Source of the DNA: Clostridia bacterium
GTDB lineage: Bacteria > Bacillota > Clostridia > Christensenellales > Aristaeellaceae
Direction of reading: 5' to 3'
Assembly: GCA_017524615.1 (NCBI GenBank)
Contig: JAFXVJ010000001.1
Coordinates: 1-64,000, forward strand
DNA: 64,000 nt
Positions 16,243-23,668 of this stretch are shown piece after piece. The number at the start of each line of letters is the position of its first letter. Within the stretch, counting starts at the first letter, position 1. Below the pieces are notes generated by a model. It made no database searches, was not told where the DNA came from, and worked only from the letters and a program-made list of their open reading frames with translations. The position numbers and the translations under genes are program-made.

Positions 16243-16449
16243 ATGATAAGCTATGAAAAGATGCTGAATCTGTTTCAGGAAAAAGGTATTACATCCTACA
16301 CGGTCAGGAAATCCGGCGATATTGGACAAGCTACCTGGAAGAAAATCCATGAAGGGGGGCATATTGACACAAGAACAATCAATGCGCTGTGTCGGCTTCT
16401 GGAAGTTCAGCCGGGGGATATTCTGGAATACATACCAGACGAACGATAA
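16243..16449 (+). CDS. Small XRE/Cro-type HTH regulator
   Basis: 68 residues from an ATG preceded by AAGGGGGAA. It is almost only an HTH domain: LNLFQEKGITSYTVRKSGDIGQATWKKI... with the recognition helix near 28-36, followed by TRTINALCRLLEVQPGDILEY, the pattern of the Cro/C1 (YozG-like) family. It lies directly behind the three-operator switch and is the obvious candidate to bind it, repressing its own promoter and the leftward genes. A terminator-like hairpin at 16560-16592 follows. Confidence 0.85.
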   Translation: MISYEKMLNLFQEKGITSYTVRKSGDIGQATWKKIHEGGHIDTRTINALCRLLEVQPGDILEYIPDER

Positions 16450-16559
16450 AGCCATCTGGCGGGCGCTGTGGTGCGTTTTCTATCCGGGTGCATAGACTTC
16501 TTCCATCCAACATGGAAGCGGCTCCGGTGGCCTCTATGGGGCGATTATGGAATAATAAA

Positions 16560-16592
16560 CCGGGGCGGCGCATTTATCGTCCGTCCCGGCTT
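16560..16592 (+). terminator. Rho-independent terminator
   Basis: CCGGGGCGG (16560-16568) pairs with CCGTCCCGG (16581-16589) with one G-U pair, followed by CTTTCCTT. It lies between the converging genes at 16243 and 16638. Confidence 0.6.
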
Positions 16593-16637
16593 TCCTTATC
16601 TGCGCCTTGTCCTGGTGCGTTTCAATGGGCTGTCTGT

Positions 16638-16964
16638 TTACCCTTCCGTTCCCCCGTCCGAATCATTTGAACCGTTTTTTTCTTCGATAGATAATGAAGA
16701 AAACGCCCTTTTCTGTGCCATCATGCGGGCCTTTTCCTTTTGCGCTTCGCTTGCGGGTTTTCCAAAGCGAATCAAACGGACAGGCATTTCATAATGATGC
16801 CCTCCCCACCTGTCTATTTTCTCCCGTTTGTAATCATCTGGAAATGCCGCCACCAGTTTTTCCAATTTTCTGATCGTGGGCGGGTGAATCGTGTACACGG
16901 TTGCAATCGGGCTACTTGCATCAAAGTTGATTGTGGTTTCCATCTCTTCTCGTTTAAGTGACAT
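16638..16964 (-). CDS. Element protein of unknown function, 108 residues
   Basis: The ATG at 16962-16964 follows AAAAAGGAGTG. The sequence METTINFDASSPIATVYTIHPPTIRKLEKLVAAFPDDY, then KIDRWGGHHYEMPVRLIRFGKPASEAQKEKARMMA, is a pattern I recall in small proteins shared by Firmicutes prophages and conjugative elements, of unknown function. It ends in an acidic Ser/Gly tail. The iteron array at 16996-17156 lies immediately upstream of its start. Confidence 0.65.
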   Translation of the reverse strand: MSLKREEMETTINFDASSPIATVYTIHPPTIRKLEKLVAAFPDDYKREKIDRWGGHHYEMPVRLIRFGKPASEAQKEKARMMAQKRAFSSLSIEEKNGSNDSDGGTEG

Positions 16965-16995
16965 GATAACACACTCCTTTTTGTGATTTTTGGCT

Positions 16996-17156
16996 GGTGG
17001 ATATTTCCACCTTATACAGGGTGGATTTTCCCACCTTGCAAAGCAAAATTCTTTTCTGGAAGGTGGATATTTCCACCTTGAGCATTTTGAACGAATGATT
17101 GATTTATAAGGGTTTTCGCCTCTCTACATTTTCCTTGCAAGGTGGATTTTCCCACC
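16996..17156. repeat. Four 16-bp palindromic iterons
   Basis: GGTGGATATTTCCACC occurs at 16996-17011 and 17062-17077; GGTGGATTTTCCCACC at 17020-17035 and 17141-17156. The two variants alternate. Each has dyad symmetry (GGTGG...CCACC). The array fills the intergenic gap between the genes at 16638 and 17186. It may be a replication origin bound by the protein at 17186, or a set of operators. Confidence 0.85.
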
Positions 17157-17185
17157 ACATTTTAATTATTACCATCAGCCCGGCA

Positions 17186-17653
17186 TTACTTATCGTTACG
17201 CTTGGCATTTCGTTTAGTCCGCTTTGCTGCTGTGGCAGATTCAACATTCGATACCTCCTTCGTGTTTTTGCTCCACTGTTGCCAATCAGTGAGAAGCATA
17301 TACCTTGACGGGTGAAACATATTTTGTCCTTGGAATGTGACCTTTATAAAACCGTGCGTCTGTAATGCCTCTAAATCATTCCCCCATATGTCGGTGTCGC
17401 GGTAGCCATAGAACTTTACCCATTCACTTTGAGCAAAATGGATATTACCGTTATTGGTTTCAAATGACCCATCATCATGCGGGATAAATGTGCATCGCTG
17501 CATGAATCGGATTAGAAGCATCTGTTGACGGTGATTAAGGTCAAGAAATGCCGGGCTGTCAATGAAACTGTCAAACAATCGGTGAAAGTGGTTTTCACCC
17601 TGTATTCTTTCCCAATCATCGCATAGTCGCTTTTTGTTCTTTGATTTCCCCAC
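17186..17653 (-). CDS. Replication-initiator-like or winged-helix DNA-binding protein
   Basis: 155 residues from a GTG at 17651-17653 with GGAGG 10 bases upstream. Residues about 30-120 read like a winged-helix domain: DLNHRQQMLLIRFMQRCTFI, then EWVKFYGYRDTDIWGNDLEALQTHGFIKV. The pattern of helix, recognition helix and wing resembles helix-turn-helix parts of small plasmid or element replication proteins. The C terminus is basic (KRTKRNAKRNDK). It lies next to four iterons, which supports a DNA-binding role there. Family assignment is inference. Confidence 0.6.
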   Translation of the reverse strand: MGKSKNKKRLCDDWERIQGENHFHRLFDSFIDSPAFLDLNHRQQMLLIRFMQRCTFIPHDDGSFETNNGNIHFAQSEWVKFYGYRDTDIWGNDLEALQTHGFIKVTFQGQNMFHPSRYMLLTDWQQWSKNTKEVSNVESATAAKRTKRNAKRNDK

Positions 17654-17672
17654 GTTTTACCCGCCTCCAGCA

Positions 17673-17870
17673 TCACGCCCTTTCGGTGCTGGAGGATTGC
17701 TTTTCCAACCATGCCATTAATTTATCTTTCATGAAAAACTTTCTGCGTCCGATTGTGACAACGCCGCAATCGTTCCGATTCAGCAGATTGTAAACCATCG
17801 GCCTACTGAATCCGAATAACTCTTGCGCTTTCGTGGCAGAAATCAGAATGGGGGTTTCCTTGGTTTCCAT
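17673..17870 (-). CDS. Excisionase-like HTH protein
   Basis: 65 residues from the ATG at 17868-17870, chosen over an upstream ATG because AAAAGGAG precedes it. The sequence ILISATKAQELFGFSRPMVYNLLNRNDCGVVTIGRRKFFM is the MerR-like winged HTH of the excisionase/DNA-binding (helix-turn-helix 17) family. Leftward first gene of the operon from 17918-17946, separated by 19 bases from the next gene. Being divergent from the regulator-integrase pair, it fits a role as recombination directionality factor. Confidence 0.8.
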   Translation of the reverse strand: METKETPILISATKAQELFGFSRPMVYNLLNRNDCGVVTIGRRKFFMKDKLMAWLEKQSSSTERA

Positions 17871-17917
17871 CGTATCAACTCCTTTTGAAGTTTTTCTTGA
17901 CAGACGCATGATAACGC

Positions 17918-17998
17918 CTTATAATGTAATCGTACCTTTGTTTCAAACTGGTACGTTTTGATTATAAATCAATTCGTATCATTTTGCAAGTCTGGTAC
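17918..17998. promoter_or_regulatory. Second divergent control region with two 23-bp operators
   Basis: Leftward promoter for the excisionase-like gene: TTGAAA (17946-17941), 17 bases, TATAAG (17923-17918). Two 23-bp inverted repeats, GTACC-13 bases-GGTAC (17932-17954) and GTATC-13 bases-GGTAC (17976-17998), lie 44 bp apart and share core bases. The first covers the leftward promoter. A weaker rightward promoter, TTGCAA (17984-17989), 16 bases, TACCAT (18006-18011), overlaps the second. Confidence 0.7.
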
Positions 17999-18029
17999 AA
18001 ATAAATACCATAGAAAAGGCGGCTTTGGT

Positions 18030-18698
18030 ATGAAATTGAAGAAAAACGCTCTGCAAGAGAATCCTTCGTCCCTTGAAGCGATAGGCCAACGAATCAAAAT
18101 ACTCCGTGAAGAAAAACACATGACACAAGATGAATTAGCACGGATTCTTCATGTTAGCCGTGAATGGGTGAATAAGGCAGAACGTGGCGGCGGCGATATG
18201 AAAACGGGAATAATCGTTGAACTTGCAAAGGCATTAGGTACAGATTGCGATTATCTCCTTCAAGGGGTCAATACCCAATACTTGAGCTTGTCCTCCGCAT
18301 TGGGTTTATCAAATGACACAATCAATGTGTTGGAACACATGAAAAAGACTATTGATATATTATCTATTCACAGTGGTTCAAATGTGGAAGAAGAAGCGGA
18401 AAGGGGAAGTATTCTAAAACAGTTTTCTGATGAATTGGATGCAATAAATACGCTTATTGCTTACGGCTCTCATCATGGCCTTTTGTTGCAGATATACAAG
18501 TATTTGATAAATCAGTTTTCAGATAGTGATATACCTGGTGAGAGATACAAACAGGTTGACGGTGATAAAGAAATTACTCTTGATTTCAGAACAGCAAAAA
18601 GATATGAACTGTTAGGCATTATCCAAAGCATAGAATCCTTAGATAGTGAGTTTTCAATGTTCATAGAAAGAAGGAAAAGCAATGCCGAAAAAAAGTAA
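18030..18698 (+). CDS. XRE-family transcriptional regulator
   Basis: 222 residues from the ATG at 18030, after AAAGGCGG; an earlier in-frame ATG at 17958 falls inside the promoter region. The HTH spans about 18-72: IGQRIKILREEKHMTQDELARILHVSREWVNKAERGG. The C-terminal 150 residues are helical and may mediate dimerisation or sense an inducer. It precedes the integrase gene with a 17-base overlap, so it is co-expressed with it, and probably binds the paired operators at 17932 and 17976, acting as the element's main repressor. Confidence 0.85.
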   Translation: MKLKKNALQENPSSLEAIGQRIKILREEKHMTQDELARILHVSREWVNKAERGGGDMKTGIIVELAKALGTDCDYLLQGVNTQYLSLSSALGLSNDTINVLEHMKKTIDILSIHSGSNVEEEAERGSILKQFSDELDAINTLIAYGSHHGLLLQIYKYLINQFSDSDIPGERYKQVDGDKEITLDFRTAKRYELLGIIQSIESLDSEFSMFIERRKSNAEKK

Positions 18699-19854
18699 TA
18701 GTAGGGCGTCGCAGGGAAGCGGAACAATCCGACAAAGGAAAGACGGAACATGGGAAGCGCGTTATACCCTTGGGCGTGACCCTGGAACGGGAAAACAGAT
18801 TCAGAAAAGCATATACGGAAAGACGGAAGCGGAAGTCCGTAAAAAGCTAACAAGTACCCTCCACCAGATTGACGATGGAATGTATATCGAACCGATCAAA
18901 ATGACGGTGGGGCAATGGCTGGACGAATGGTTATTGACTTATAAAGCAGATTTGACGGAAGGAACACGGACAAAATACCGGGCAGATATTGAAACGAATA
19001 TCAAGCCCTATCTTGGTAGCGTGAAGCTGCAAGCGCTTAATGCTCACCAGATTCAAAAGATGCTGAATGGCCTGAAAACCAATCATTCAAGAAAGTCCCT
19101 GGTCTGTGTGAAAAGCGTGCTTCACACTGCTTTACAGCAAGCCTTTATCAATGGTTTCATAGCGTACAATCCTTGTGACAAGGTTACTGTTCCAAAGGGT
19201 GAAAACGCAAAGAAAGAAATCAATCCATTAACGCAAAAGCAGATTGACGATTTTTTAGCGGCTTGTCGTGGTTCCGAATATGAAAACCTGTTCAGGGTGG
19301 CATTATTTACGGGGATGCGTGAAGGGGAAATCATGGGGCTACAATGGCGCAATATTGATTTTGAAAACGGTGTTATTACGATTGACCATCAGCTAAAGCG
19401 GACAAAAAGCGCCGAATACTATTTTGACGAAACGAAAACCCACGAAATACGTAAAATTAAGCCCGCCCCCGCTGTGATGAAGATTCTGTCGCAACAAAAG
19501 AAACTGCAAGCGGAACGGCGGCTTCGTGCTGGTGATCTCTGGAATGAAGGGGATTTTCCTGGCCTGGTATTCACAAATGAATTTGGCAAGCACTACGGAA
19601 AGAACACGATGCTTCATAACGTGCAAAAGCTGGCTGAAAGAATCGGGGTGCATGGCTTCCGCTTTCATGACCTCCGGCACACATTCGCGGTTTCGTCCAT
19701 CCTGGCCGGGGATGATATTTACACCATCAGTAAGACGCTGGGCCATAGCAATATAAAAATCACGCTGGACACATACAGCCATTACACGGATGATTTGAGG
19801 AATAAAGCAAGCCTGAACATGGAAGCTTTTATGCAAGGGCTGGCGAACCTGTGA
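18682..19854 (+). CDS. int: Tyrosine recombinase (phage-type integrase)
   Basis: 390 residues. The N terminus has an AP2-like arm-binding part (GSGTIRQRKDGTWEARYTLG), followed by a SAM-like core-binding domain (about 75-170) and the catalytic domain. Active-site residues are all visible: R213 (TGMREGEI), H329 and R332 (FHDLRHT), H355 (LGHSNI) and nucleophile Y365 (DTYSHY). The start overlaps the regulator gene by 17 bases; GAAGGA precedes it. It lies next to the intact tRNA-Pro and the right attachment repeat, so it should catalyse integration at the tRNA 3' end. Confidence 0.95.
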   Translation: MPKKSNSRASQGSGTIRQRKDGTWEARYTLGRDPGTGKQIQKSIYGKTEAEVRKKLTSTLHQIDDGMYIEPIKMTVGQWLDEWLLTYKADLTEGTRTKYRADIETNIKPYLGSVKLQALNAHQIQKMLNGLKTNHSRKSLVCVKSVLHTALQQAFINGFIAYNPCDKVTVPKGENAKKEINPLTQKQIDDFLAACRGSEYENLFRVALFTGMREGEIMGLQWRNIDFENGVITIDHQLKRTKSAEYYFDETKTHEIRKIKPAPAVMKILSQQKKLQAERRLRAGDLWNEGDFPGLVFTNEFGKHYGKNTMLHNVQKLAERIGVHGFRFHDLRHTFAVSSILAGDDIYTISKTLGHSNIKITLDTYSHYTDDLRNKASLNMEAFMQGLANL

Positions 19855-19883
19855 AGCGGTCAAAAATGGTAGAAAAAAGGCTG

Positions 19884-19904
19884 TAAAGGGTAAAATAAAG
19901 GGTA
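19884..19904 (+). repeat. Right arm-type site
   Basis: TAAAGGGTAAAATAAAGGGT(A) differs from 14146-14166 in one base of 21 and has the same orientation. It lies between the integrase gene and the right attachment site. Confidence 0.7.
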
Positions 19905-19927
19905 AACAGGCATTTAGAGCAAAAGAA

Positions 19928-19959
19928 AAAGCCCTGAAACGCTTATGTTTCAAGGCTTT
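19928..19959 (-). terminator. Element-supplied terminator for tRNA-Pro and integrase
   Basis: AAAGCCCTGAAAC (19928-19940) and GTTTCAAGGCTTT (19947-19959) form a 13-bp stem. On the minus strand its only irregular pair is a G-U and a T-rich tract follows, so it works best for leftward transcription of the tRNA. It can also end the integrase transcript. Confidence 0.75.
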
Positions 19960-19967
19960 CTCTTTAA

Positions 19968-19990
19968 TCTGGGTGGAGAGATTTGAACTC
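19968..19990. repeat. Attachment site att-R within tRNA-Pro
   Basis: Identical to 14021-14043. The element rebuilds a complete tRNA at this end. Confidence 0.92.
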
Positions 19991-20041
19991 TCGGCCTCTT
20001 GAACCCCATTCAAGCACGCTACCAAGCTGCGCTACACCCAG
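19968..20041 (-). tRNA. tRNA-Pro (anticodon GGG)
   Basis: A full cloverleaf can be drawn on the minus strand: acceptor CTGGGTG/CACCCAG, D stem GCGC/GCGT, anticodon stem CTTGA/TCAAG with loop ATGGGGT (anticodon GGG), T stem GAGAG/CTCTC with loop TTCAAAT, discriminator A. CCA is not encoded. Its last 23 bases are the integration target. Confidence 0.95.
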
Positions 20042-20087
20042 TTATTACTTGTCATCAGGAATTTTTCGTTTCCCGACAACAGAATGC

Positions 20088-20116
20088 ATTATAACACCGC
20101 GTGTCTTGAATGTCAA
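20088..20116 (-). promoter_or_regulatory. Promoter of tRNA-Pro
   Basis: TTGACA (20116-20111) and TATAAT (20093-20088) on the minus strand with a 17-base spacer, about 47 bases before the tRNA 5' end. Confidence 0.85.
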
Positions 20117-20323
20117 TAGGAAAACATGATATTTTCACGCAAAAACGCAAAATACTCATAATAAAACGAAAAACTCGAGATCAGACAATTCTTTCGCATG
20201 TAACAAAAACTGCAGCGCTTTCCCGTTGATAAATCTCTGCAATGGATGGGGGGCATGGCCCTGTTCCACCGCTTCAGCTCCTGCCATGGCACAGGATGAG
20301 GGTGCTACTTTTCTCACTGCGTG

Positions 20324-20331
20324 CATACCCT
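20324..20331 (+). promoter_or_regulatory. Candidate sigma-E -10 element
   Basis: CATACCCT fits the sigma-E -10 consensus CATAYNHT and lies 25 bases before the start of the SpoIVFA-like gene. The matching -35 (ATA, 16-18 bases upstream) is only CTA, so the site is weak. Confidence 0.35.
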
Positions 20332-20355
20332 GAACCGGACAGGGGGTGCCAAATC

Positions 20356-21018
20356 ATGATGAAAAAAATCAGCCCAAACGGGCCAGTGAAACCGGATGAA
20401 AAGACGGACCGCGGCTTATCCGCTCCCGGACAAAGCAGGATGCCCTTCAGCCAGCGCCTGAGCCGCAATCTGGCCCTGGCGGGCATGCTCGTTCTGACCG
20501 TCACGGCTATCCGCAACGCGGAATTGCCATCCGGGCAAACGGTGCTCGCCGCCATGCAGGGCATCATGGATCATACATGGGATGAACGGCTGGGAAAAAT
20601 CAATTTCGTAAGCAATCTGTTTCCGGAAACCGTTTCGGTGTTTTTTGAATCGCCCGCCGACGCATCCCTCACCGCCCCTTGTTTCGGCGCCATCAGTCAT
20701 CGCTGGTCCAGCCAAGAGCCATATATCGGCTATCATGGCACGGATGATCGGGTATATGCCGTTTCTCCCGGCCAAGTGATGAGCCTGGCGCATGGAAACG
20801 ATGAAGAATGGGTCCTGCGGGTGCGTCAGGCCGATGGGCTGGAAACCATGTATTACGGCCTGAAAGAAACGGCCGTGCGGGAAGGCGATCCAGTCACGGA
20901 ACATACCTGCCTGGGCCGTGCTCTGAGCCCGGACGCCATTTTCATAGAAGTGCGGCGGGCAGGGCGCGCCGTGGACCCAACCGAATGGCTCACGCCCCGG
21001 GCAGGTGAGCAGCCATGA
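20356..21018 (+). CDS. spoIVFA: SpoIVFA-like membrane protein with degenerate M23 domain
   Basis: 220 residues from ATG at 20356, after AGGGGGTG; the longer frame from 20242 has no ribosome site. A single membrane helix lies near residues 37-53 (NLALAGMLVLTVTAIRNA). The C-terminal part has the M23/LytM outline (GYHGTDDRVYAVSPGQVMS, then LETMYYGLKETAVREGDPV), but the HxH pair of active peptidases is replaced by YYG, so catalysis is unlikely. It overlaps the M50 protease gene by 4 bases. Family knowledge: SpoIVFA holds and regulates SpoIVFB in the outer forespore membrane. Confidence 0.75.
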   Translation: MMKKISPNGPVKPDEKTDRGLSAPGQSRMPFSQRLSRNLALAGMLVLTVTAIRNAELPSGQTVLAAMQGIMDHTWDERLGKINFVSNLFPETVSVFFESPADASLTAPCFGAISHRWSSQEPYIGYHGTDDRVYAVSPGQVMSLAHGNDEEWVLRVRQADGLETMYYGLKETAVREGDPVTEHTCLGRALSPDAIFIEVRRAGRAVDPTEWLTPRAGEQP

Positions 21019-21947
21019 CCATGCTGCACGGACGCACCCATTGGCGCGTACATCCCGTGCTGCCCCTGCTATGGGGCCTTTGCGCGCTGATGGGCGGTCA
21101 TACCAGCCTGATTGCCTCTCTGCTGGCGCTGCTTTTGCATGAATGCGGCCATTTCCTTATGGCGCGCTGGCTTTGCATCCCCATCGCGGAAACGGAAATC
21201 ACCCCCTGGGGTGGGGTGATCCGCCTGGACGGTGCGGAGGCTGTCCCGGCCGGCCAGCGCTTCCTGCTGGCTCTGGGTGGGCCGCTGTTCAGCTTGCTGG
21301 GGTGCTTCCTGGCTGCCGAGCTGCATCGTTTGGGCGCAGATTTCTGGTTTTCCCGCTGCTTTGCCAGAATGAACCTGACAATGCTTCTCCTCAATCTGCT
21401 GCCAGCCCTGCCGCTGGACGGCGGGCGGATGCTCCATGCGATACTGAGTCGCTGGGTGTCCCCCATTCGGCTGACCCGGTATTTGACAGTGGCGGGATAT
21501 GCGGTGGGCGGCCTCCTGTGCGGCTTGACCGTCCTGTTCGCATTTCGCGGCGAAATGGTCCTTGCGCCCTGCTTTGCGGGGCTGTACCTGATCTATGCCG
21601 CCGGCCGTGAAAGCCGTCACAGCGTCATTCGCTACATGACCGGCCTGATTGCGCGGCGCCAGCAATTGGACCGGGGCGCCGTTCTTCCCGTGGAAATCCT
21701 GGCCGCCGGGGCCAATACCACGTCTTATCAGATCCTGTCTCGGCTTCGGCCCGGATATGTCCACGTGGTGCATGTGCTGTCGCCGGACGGCCTGCGCAGA
21801 ATCGACACGCTGGATGAAAAGGATCTGTGTGATCTGATCGCCGGCGGGCATGGTGCGCCCGTCACCCTGGGGCAAAGAAAAAAGGCCGGGCCCGCAAGCC
21901 CCGCCCCGGATCCTTCTCACCCTATTGAGGGCGATGCAGGATCATAA
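21015..21947 (+). CDS. spoIVFB: SpoIVFB-like site-2 metalloprotease (M50)
   Basis: 310 residues, start overlapping the previous stop (ATGA). The zinc motif HECGHF appears near residue 42 and the third ligand in NLLPALPLDGGRML near 137, both in hydrophobic helices. Six membrane segments can be drawn in the first 200 residues. The C-terminal 100 residues form a soluble domain, as in SpoIVFB where a CBS-like domain senses ATP. Expected role: intramembrane cleavage of pro-sigma-K. A sporulation role is inferred from the neighbour and the domain order. The 3' end overlaps the converging gene at 21922 by 26 bases. Confidence 0.85.
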   Translation: MTMLHGRTHWRVHPVLPLLWGLCALMGGHTSLIASLLALLLHECGHFLMARWLCIPIAETEITPWGGVIRLDGAEAVPAGQRFLLALGGPLFSLLGCFLAAELHRLGADFWFSRCFARMNLTMLLLNLLPALPLDGGRMLHAILSRWVSPIRLTRYLTVAGYAVGGLLCGLTVLFAFRGEMVLAPCFAGLYLIYAAGRESRHSVIRYMTGLIARRQQLDRGAVLPVEILAAGANTTSYQILSRLRPGYVHVVHVLSPDGLRRIDTLDEKDLCDLIAGGHGAPVTLGQRKKAGPASPAPDPSHPIEGDAGS

Positions 21948-22770
21948 AGCTGCCCAGTCCGGCCACGGGGACATTTTCGTGGGTCAGTGCCACCAGCCCC
22001 GGCTGGATGATTTCCAGCTTCCTGGATTGATTGGTTTTGTATTCCGTCCGCCGCAGAGGATCGAGGATATACAGCTTTTCATCGTCAATGGCAGCCAGGC
22101 ACACGTAGTGCCCGGTATTGGTAAACGCGCCGCCCTTGGACGCGGCGGCAATCACGGAATCCCCGGCGCGCAGCGCCTCCACCGCTTTTTGATAATCACT
22201 GGTCATCGTTACTTCCAAGCCGTAAATCTGCGCGATGTAGTGAATGAAGCCGGTACCGGTGCCCACCTGCTCAGTACGGCTGACGGTGCCGAAGGTGTTG
22301 TTGCCGGTGGCAAAATCAGCGAAAGCCAGGGGCAGGAAGCGGATGAAATCCCGCTGGGACGTGAGCACATACCGGGCATGACCGTGATTGCACCGGACCG
22401 CATTCACCGAGCAGGGGCACAGCGAATATTCCTGCTTGGCATATGACGCGATTTTTATAAATTCATCGTCTGTGATCAGATTGGCCACAGCCATGGCCGC
22501 CGTAAAGGGGCCGCATGCGGCGTCCCTGCAGGGGCGGCGGGTGGATGTATGGGCGCGCTCATAGCACAGCCCGCCCCACAGGGGATCGTTCTGGGCATAG
22601 TAGCGCATCCAACCTCTTCCCGGCACATTCACCAGGCCGGACCAGCTTTCCGGCTCCGTGAAGAACGCTTCCGTGTCCGTCAGGTCATCCGCAAAGCAAA
22701 TATGCGCGTTTCCCATCAGCAAAATGAGCACGCAAAGCATCCCCGTCATTTTTCTGATGAAAACGCGCAT
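21922..22770 (-). CDS. Secreted C39-like (papain-fold) cysteine peptidase
   Basis: 282 residues with a signal peptide (residues 1-27, ...LILLMGNAHICFAD). The C39_2 pattern is complete: Cys in DAACGPFTAAMAVANL (about residue 86), His in NTGHYVCLAAI and Asp in LYILDPLRR. The region EYSLCPCSVNAVRCNHGHARYV has extra cysteines that may form disulfides. Likely a wall or protein hydrolase acting outside the cell. It converges on and overlaps the spoIVFB-like gene, so the two may interfere with each other's mRNA. Confidence 0.75.
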   Translation of the reverse strand: MRVFIRKMTGMLCVLILLMGNAHICFADDLTDTEAFFTEPESWSGLVNVPGRGWMRYYAQNDPLWGGLCYERAHTSTRRPCRDAACGPFTAAMAVANLITDDEFIKIASYAKQEYSLCPCSVNAVRCNHGHARYVLTSQRDFIRFLPLAFADFATGNNTFGTVSRTEQVGTGTGFIHYIAQIYGLEVTMTSDYQKAVEALRAGDSVIAAASKGGAFTNTGHYVCLAAIDDEKLYILDPLRRTEYKTNQSRKLEIIQPGLVALTHENVPVAGLGSFMILHRPQ

Positions 22771-22804
22771 ATCCTGTCCTTTCAGCCTGTCCGGCCAGGA
22801 GAAA

Positions 22805-23551
22805 TCAGTCTTCTTCCTCTTCCTCCGGCAATTCGGCGTTGTGATACACTTCGGTCACGTCATCGTTGTCATCCAGCATATCCAGCAGCTTCTGCACCTT
22901 GGCCAGCGTATCCGGATCGTCAATCGCCACCGTATTCTGCGGAATCATCTGCTTATCGGCGGAGATGAACGCATAGCCGGCTTTTTCCAAGGCTTCGCGG
23001 ACGGCGGAAAAATCGTTGGGTGCGGTATACACCTCAAACACGTCCTCTTCCACCTTCATATCTTCCGCGCCGGCATCCAGGGCGGTCATCATCATTTCGT
23101 CCTCGTCCATCCCGGGCTCGCGCTCAATGACGATCTCGCCCTTGTTGTCAAACATGTAACTGACGGAGCCGGGCGTGCCCAGGGAGCCGCCGTGCTTGTC
23201 GAATATATGGCGCACGTCGCTGGAAGTGCGGTTGCGGTTATCGGTGACGCACCGGGCGATGATGGCCACGCCGCCGGGGGCATAGCCTTCATAGGTGATT
23301 TCTTCGTAGGTCGCGCCCGTGCCCTCGCCCGCGGCCTTCTTGATGCTGCGCTGGATGTTGTCATTGGGCATGTTGTTGGCCTTGGCCTTGGCGATGATAT
23401 CCTTCAATTTGCTGTTGGATTCGGGATTGGCTCCCCCTTCGCGCACGGCGATGGCGATTTCACGGCCGATCTTGGTAAAAATCTTACCGCGGGCCGCGTC
23501 GGTCTTGCCTTTTTTGGCTTGAATATTGTGCCATTTTGAATGTCCGGACAT
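22805..23551 (-). CDS. yebC: YebC/TACO1-family protein
   Basis: 248 residues from [15 protein letters not shown]; the ATG at 23549-23551 follows GGGAGGG, and a start five codons earlier is rejected. The N-terminal signature [23 protein letters not shown], the [12 protein letters not shown] segment and the acidic tail are typical. Length equals the family norm. Family knowledge: members act as translation factors at polyproline stalls or as DNA-binding regulators. Single gene between a secreted protease and proC. Confidence 0.93.
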   Translation of the reverse strand: MSGHSKWHNIQAKKGKTDAARGKIFTKIGREIAIAVREGGANPESNSKLKDIIAKAKANNMPNDNIQRSIKKAAGEGTGATYEEITYEGYAPGGVAIIARCVTDNRNRTSSDVRHIFDKHGGSLGTPGSVSYMFDNKGEIVIEREPGMDEDEMMMTALDAGAEDMKVEEDVFEVYTAPNDFSAVREALEKAGYAFISADKQMIPQNTVAIDDPDTLAKVQKLLDMLDDNDDVTEVYHNAELPEEEEED

Positions 23552-23668
23552 GAAAAACCCTCCCATCAGGATTGTATAACAGAATTAACAATTTATTATA
23601 GCATATATTTCTCCATCCGTCAAATCTCGACCGAGCTTTGCGGATCCATCGGGAATTATGCGGATGAA

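Larger units (their letters stand above)
14021..19990. mobile_element. Small integrative element in tRNA-Pro(GGG)
   Basis: A 5947-bp unit lies between two 23-bp copies of the tRNA-Pro 3' end. The tyrosine integrase gene lies next to the intact tRNA, the usual arrangement for tRNA-targeting elements. Contents: two small GC-rich genes, a small HTH regulator, an unknown 108-residue protein, a winged-helix-like protein, an excisionase-like protein, an XRE regulator and integrase. Base use differs from the flanks: the right half is AT-rich and the left part has a sharp AT-rich island next to GC-rich genes. No capsid, terminase, relaxase, conjugation or antibiotic-resistance gene is visible, so it may depend on a helper phage or conjugative element. 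Confidence 0.9.

Noticed and set aside
16996..17156. CRISPR array
   Set aside because: Four 16-bp palindromes with irregular spacing (24, 42 and 79 bp between starts), no equal-length spacers and no cas genes; iterons fit better.
20242..20355. N-terminal extension of the SpoIVFA-like protein
   Set aside because: The 38 extra codons lack a ribosome site and are Pro/His/Arg rich; AGGGGGTG precedes the ATG at 20356.
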